DNA of 64,000 nucleotides, from NCBI RefSeq assembly GCF_014196925.1, contig NZ_JACIEN010000006.1:62001-126000 (forward strand), in the 5' to 3' direction. The position numbers and the translations under genes were made by a program. The notes under the pieces are model-generated. The model ran no database searches. It saw only the letters and a list, made by a program, of their open reading frames with translations, and was not told the origin of the DNA. This document shows positions 60,889 to 64,000 of the stretch, one piece after another. Position 1 is the first letter of the stretch. Every line of letters starts with the position of its first letter. Origin of the DNA: Chelatococcus caeni. GTDB lineage: Bacteria; Pseudomonadota; Alphaproteobacteria; Rhizobiales; Beijerinckiaceae.

Positions 60889-63480
60889 TCACAGGTTGCG
60901 CAGGTAGGGCGCCGGCTTCTGGCCGAGGATGCGCCAGGTGCCGGCGAGCCCGAGGCCGATGGTGACGACGATGGCGAGCAGCGCCGCGACGAGCGCCCCG
61001 CCCGGCTCGAAGGTGAACGACAGGCGCATGACGCGCGTCACGATGACATAGGCGCTGATGGTGCCGGCGATGAAGCCGAAGATGGCGGTCGCGATGCCGA
61101 GCGCGCCGTATTCGAGGCTGAAGGCGCTGATCAGCCGCGCGCGCGTCGCCCCGAGGGTCTTGAGGACGACGGCATCGTGCAGCCGGGCCTGATGGCCGGC
61201 GGCCAGCGCCCCGCCGAGGACGAGCAGGCTCGCCGCAAGCGCCACGGAGCTCGCGGCGCGCACGGCGACGGCGAGCTGGCTGACGACGTCGTTGACGGCA
61301 TCGAGCGCATCGCGCACGCGCACGCTTGTTACCATCGGGAATTCCTTGGCGAGCGTCCGCATCACCGCGCCTTCGTCGATCCGCTCGCCCGCCCCGTTCG
61401 CGGTGAGCGTGGCAAGATGCGTATGCGGCGCGCCGGCGAAGGTGTTGGGCGAGAACACCATGACGAAATTGATGCCGAGCGTGCGCCATTCCACCGTGCG
61501 CAGGTTGGCGATCCTGGCCTCGATGTTGCGCCCGAGCACGTTGACGACGAGCCGGTCGCCGACGGCGAGGTCGAGCTCCTGCGCAAGCTCCCGGTCGAAG
61601 GAAACGAGCGGCTCGCCCGCGTAATCGGCTGGCCACCATTCGCCTGCGACGACGGTCGAGCCCTCGGGCGGCGTTGCGGCATAGGTGATGCCGCGGTCGC
61701 CCTCGAGCACCCACGCGGCTTCCTCCGGCGCCTTGTAGTCGCTCGCCCGGATGCCCTTCAGCGAGACGACGCGGCCGCGCATCATCGGCACCCGGTCCAC
61801 CGTCCCTTGCGGCGCCTCGCGGGCGAGGAAGGCCTCGAAGCGGTCGGCCTCGCCGTTCTGGATGTCGAGGAAGAAGAAGCTCGGCGCCTGGGCCGGCAGG
61901 GCGCGCGTCAATTGTCCGCGGATATTGGCGTCGATCATCGCGAGCGCGACGAGCAGCGTCACGCCGAGGCCGAGCGACAGGACGAGCGAGGGCGTCAGCG
62001 CACCCGGCCGGTGAATATTGGCGAGCGCAAGGCGCGGCGCCGTGCGCCGTGGGCGCGGCAGGCGGCGGGCGAGCGCCATGAGGCCGAGCGCGACCAGCCT
62101 CAGCAGCAGGAAGGCACCCGCCGCGGCGGCGATGAAGATGAGCGCGACGCGCCGGTCGTAGGCAAAGACGACGGCGACCACCACCAGCGCCGCGACGGCC
62201 GCGAGGCTCGCGAGCCGGTAGCGCAAACGCGGCCCCTTCGCGGCGGGGTCGACTTCGTCGCGGAACAGGGCCGAGACCGGCACGTCGTGGGCCCGGCCGA
62301 GCGGGCCGAGCGCGAAGGCAAGCGCCGTGAGGAGGCCGTAGAGCGCGGCGACGGCGAGTTCGAGCGGGGCGAGCGCCGGCGTCAGCGGCAGGGGCAGCAG
62401 GCTCTTGGCCGCTTGGGCCACGGCGAAGGGCATCGCCGCGCCGATAACGAGCCCGATGGCGATGCCGACCGCGGCGATGATCATGACCTGGGTCAGGTAC
62501 ACGGCCACCACCTGCCCGCCCGGCGCGCCGAGGCTCTTCAGCGTGGCGATGGAATGCAGCTTGCGTTCGACGAAGGCGTTCACCGCATTGGCGACGCCGA
62601 CCCCGCCGACCATGAGGGCGGTGAGGCCGACGAGGGTGAGGAACTGCGTGAAGCGCTCGATGTTGCGGGCGAACTGCGGCGAGGCGTTGTTGCGCGAGCG
62701 GATCTGCCAGCCGGCATCGGGCAGGCGCTGCCGCGCCTCGGCTTCGAGGCGCTCCAGGGCGCGCTCGCCCCCGCTCGCAGCGGGCAACGCCACGCGGTAG
62801 GTCCAGCGCACGAGGCTGCCGGGCTGCACGAGGCCGCTCGCCGCGAGCCCCTCCTGCGACATCAGGAGCCGCGGGCCGAAGCCGACGCCGGCCGCGATCT
62901 TGTCCGGTTCCGAGACGAGGCGCGCCCGGAGCGCGACGCGGGCGTTGCCGAGGCTGACGACGTCGCCGACCGCAAGGCCGAGGCGATCGAGCAGGACGGG
63001 GTCGACGAGAGCCCCATAGGTGCCGTCGCGCGCGGCGAGCAGCTCCGCGACCGGGGCGGCGGGCTCGCTCTCCACCGCGCCGATCATCGGATAGGCCCCG
63101 TCGACGGCCTTGACCTCGACGAGGGCGGATTCGCCGTTCGTCGCGATCGCCATGGCGCGCAACGTGGCGATGGCGGAGACGCGCCCCGCAGCGTCGAGGA
63201 AGGCGCGCTCCTGCGGGCTCGCCTCGCGCTGCACGAGGCTGAAGGAGAGGTCGCCGCCGAGGATGCGCCGCCCCTCCACGGCAAGGCCCTCGGTCAGGCT
63301 GCGCGAAACGGAGGAGACGCCGGCGATGGCTGCGACGCCGAGCGCGATGCAGGCGAGGAACACGCCGAAGCCGCGCACGCCCCCGCGCAGCTCGCGCAGG
63401 GCGAGGCGCAGCACGAGCGGCAGGCGTGGGCCGGGGCGGGACGCAGAGGCGCCGACGAAACCGTGCATGGCCGCCCTCAT
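60889..63480 (-). CDS. ABC transporter permease, FtsX-like (YbbP type)
   Basis: An 863-residue permease with two FtsX-type repeats: an N-terminal helix (FGVFLACIALGVAAIAGV), a large extracytoplasmic domain, a three-helix block around residues 250-400, then a second copy ending near LGQKPAPYLRNL. This two-repeat layout matches E. coli YbbP, partner of YbbA; the substrate is unknown, although a lipid or hydrophobic compound is suspected for this MacB/LolCDE-related family. The ATG at 63480 overlaps the stop of the ATPase gene (ATGA). Confidence 0.92.
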   Translation of the reverse strand: MRAAMHGFVGASASRPGPRLPLVLRLALRELRGGVRGFGVFLACIALGVAAIAGVSSVSRSLTEGLAVEGRRILGGDLSFSLVQREASPQERAFLDAAGRVSAIATLRAMAIATNGESALVEVKAVDGAYPMIGAVESEPAAPVAELLAARDGTYGALVDPVLLDRLGLAVGDVVSLGNARVALRARLVSEPDKIAAGVGFGPRLLMSQEGLAASGLVQPGSLVRWTYRVALPAASGGERALERLEAEARQRLPDAGWQIRSRNNASPQFARNIERFTQFLTLVGLTALMVGGVGVANAVNAFVERKLHSIATLKSLGAPGGQVVAVYLTQVMIIAAVGIAIGLVIGAAMPFAVAQAAKSLLPLPLTPALAPLELAVAALYGLLTALAFALGPLGRAHDVPVSALFRDEVDPAAKGPRLRYRLASLAAVAALVVVAVVFAYDRRVALIFIAAAAGAFLLLRLVALGLMALARRLPRPRRTAPRLALANIHRPGALTPSLVLSLGLGVTLLVALAMIDANIRGQLTRALPAQAPSFFFLDIQNGEADRFEAFLAREAPQGTVDRVPMMRGRVVSLKGIRASDYKAPEEAAWVLEGDRGITYAATPPEGSTVVAGEWWPADYAGEPLVSFDRELAQELDLAVGDRLVVNVLGRNIEARIANLRTVEWRTLGINFVMVFSPNTFAGAPHTHLATLTANGAGERIDEGAVMRTLAKEFPMVTSVRVRDALDAVNDVVSQLAVAVRAASSVALAASLLVLGGALAAGHQARLHDAVVLKTLGATRARLISAFSLEYGALGIATAIFGFIAGTISAYVIVTRVMRLSFTFEPGGALVAALLAIVVTIGLGLAGTWRILGQKPAPYLRNL

Positions 63481-64000
63481 GCGCTCACGGGCGCTTCGTC
63501 CGGCACGACGGTGCCGGAGCGCAGCCGCACGACACGGTCGCACTGCTCGGCGAGGCCCATGTCGTGCGTGACGAGGACGAGCGTCGCACCCCTGTCGCGT
63601 TTGAGCGCGAAGAGGAGGTCGACGATGCCGCGCCCGGTGCGCTCGTCGAGATTGCCGGTCGGCTCGTCGGCGACGAGGATGGCCGGGTCGGCGACGATGG
63701 CGCGGGCGATGGCGACGCGCTGCTGCTCGCCGCCCGACAGCTGGGAGGGATAGTGATGCAGCCGCTCGCCGAGCCCGACGGCCGCAAGCTCCGCCTCGGC
63801 CCGGGCGAAGGCGTCGGGCGCATCGGCGAGCTCGAGCGGCAGGGCGACGTTCTCGAGCGCCGTCATGGTCGGCACGAGATGGAAGGACTGGAAGACGATG
63901 CCGACGTTGCGGCCGCGGAAGCGGGCGAGCGCGTCCTCGTCGAGCCGGGCGAGATCCTTGCCGGCGACGGTCACGGTGCCGCTGTCCGGCCGCTCGAGCC
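63477..64000 (-). CDS. ABC transporter ATP-binding protein (YbbA/LolD type), N-terminus beyond window edge
   Basis: The last 174 residues of a LolD-family ATPase. The Q-loop (IVFQSFHLVPTMTALENV), signature LSGGEQQRVAIARA, Walker B ILVADEPTGNLDE and H-loop LVLVTHD are present; Walker A lies past position 64000. It energises the FtsX-like permease encoded downstream, with which it overlaps. The internal ATG near 63974 is not the true start, since homology (LERPDSGTVTVAG) continues to the edge. Confidence 0.95.
   Translation of the reverse strand, partial: LERPDSGTVTVAGKDLARLDEDALARFRGRNVGIVFQSFHLVPTMTALENVALPLELADAPDAFARAEAELAAVGLGERLHHYPSQLSGGEQQRVAIARAIVADPAILVADEPTGNLDERTGRGIVDLLFALKRDRGATLVLVTHDMGLAEQCDRVVRLRSGTVVPDEAPVSA

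Overview
The window is 64 kb of GC-rich, gene-dense chromosome from an alphaproteobacterium, most likely of the order Hyphomicrobiales (Rhizobiales). The evidence is the mdh-sucC-sucD-sucA-odhB-lpd TCA operon, a giant NAD-glutamate dehydrogenase, a Mic60/mitofilin-like protein beside hemC-hemD-hemY, an Omp19-type lipoprotein, a mesaconyl-CoA hydratase of the ethylmalonyl-CoA pathway, BluB, and dispersed palindromic repeats of the kind common in this order. The genus cannot be fixed by reading alone. There is no prophage, no insertion sequence and no CRISPR array.

Layout. 1-2.8 kb: priA (cut by the left edge) divergent from xerC. 3.1-12.4 kb: a minus-strand TCA operon read mdh, sucC, a 74-residue membrane protein, sucD, sucA (E1o), odhB (E2o), lpd (E3), with hairpin-forming elements in its gaps. 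12.7-16.8 kb: zapE with a coupled TetR gene, a glutathione transferase, a GNAT enzyme and an Omp19-like lipoprotein. 16.9-20.7 kb: sdhCDAB, with an unusual N-terminal extension on SdhA. 20.8-23.5 kb: mesaconyl-CoA hydratase, yggT-yggU-folD. 23.6-25.6 kb: tRNA-Ala(CGC), then a lower-GC two-gene module (HTH-ImmA/IrrE protease plus PIN-like DUF4411 protein) that looks acquired. 25.8-32.1 kb: marC, phhB, a class III cyclase, an amidotransferase, a TerB-like protein, an EVE protein, gpsA and tsaD. 32.3-37.3 kb: hemC, hemD, mitofilin-like and hemY. 37.4-41.5 kb: tRNA-Thr(CGT), acs, purH. 41.6-46.2 kb: a heparinase II/III-like protein, rsmB, htpX, and an SdhAF4-like protein. 46.4-50 kb: an OmpW porin, a nuclease, an NTPase and cfa. 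50-50.7 kb: a five-unit tandem palindromic array. 50.7-58.3 kb: an L,D-transpeptidase and an overlapping gdhB-bluB-MFS cluster. 58.4-64 kb: an AhpD-like protein, a probable minus-strand small RNA, a DUF2794 protein, a Bax-inhibitor-1 protein and a YbbA/YbbP-like ABC system cut by the right edge.

Metabolically the window centres on acetyl-CoA and the TCA cycle: acetate activation (Acs), 2-oxoglutarate dehydrogenase, succinyl-CoA synthetase, succinate and malate dehydrogenases, glutamate catabolism (GdhB), and a step of the ethylmalonyl-CoA pathway, whose mutases need the cobalamin that BluB helps complete.

Most worth follow-up: the small membrane protein embedded and translationally coupled between sucC and sucD; the ImmA/PIN-like module; the rsmB gene with no ordinary start codon in its natural place, lying in frame behind the htpX stop; the candidate small RNA at about 59.0-59.2 kb; a repeated TGYTGCRYTGCR motif upstream of four loci; and the tandem palindromic array.
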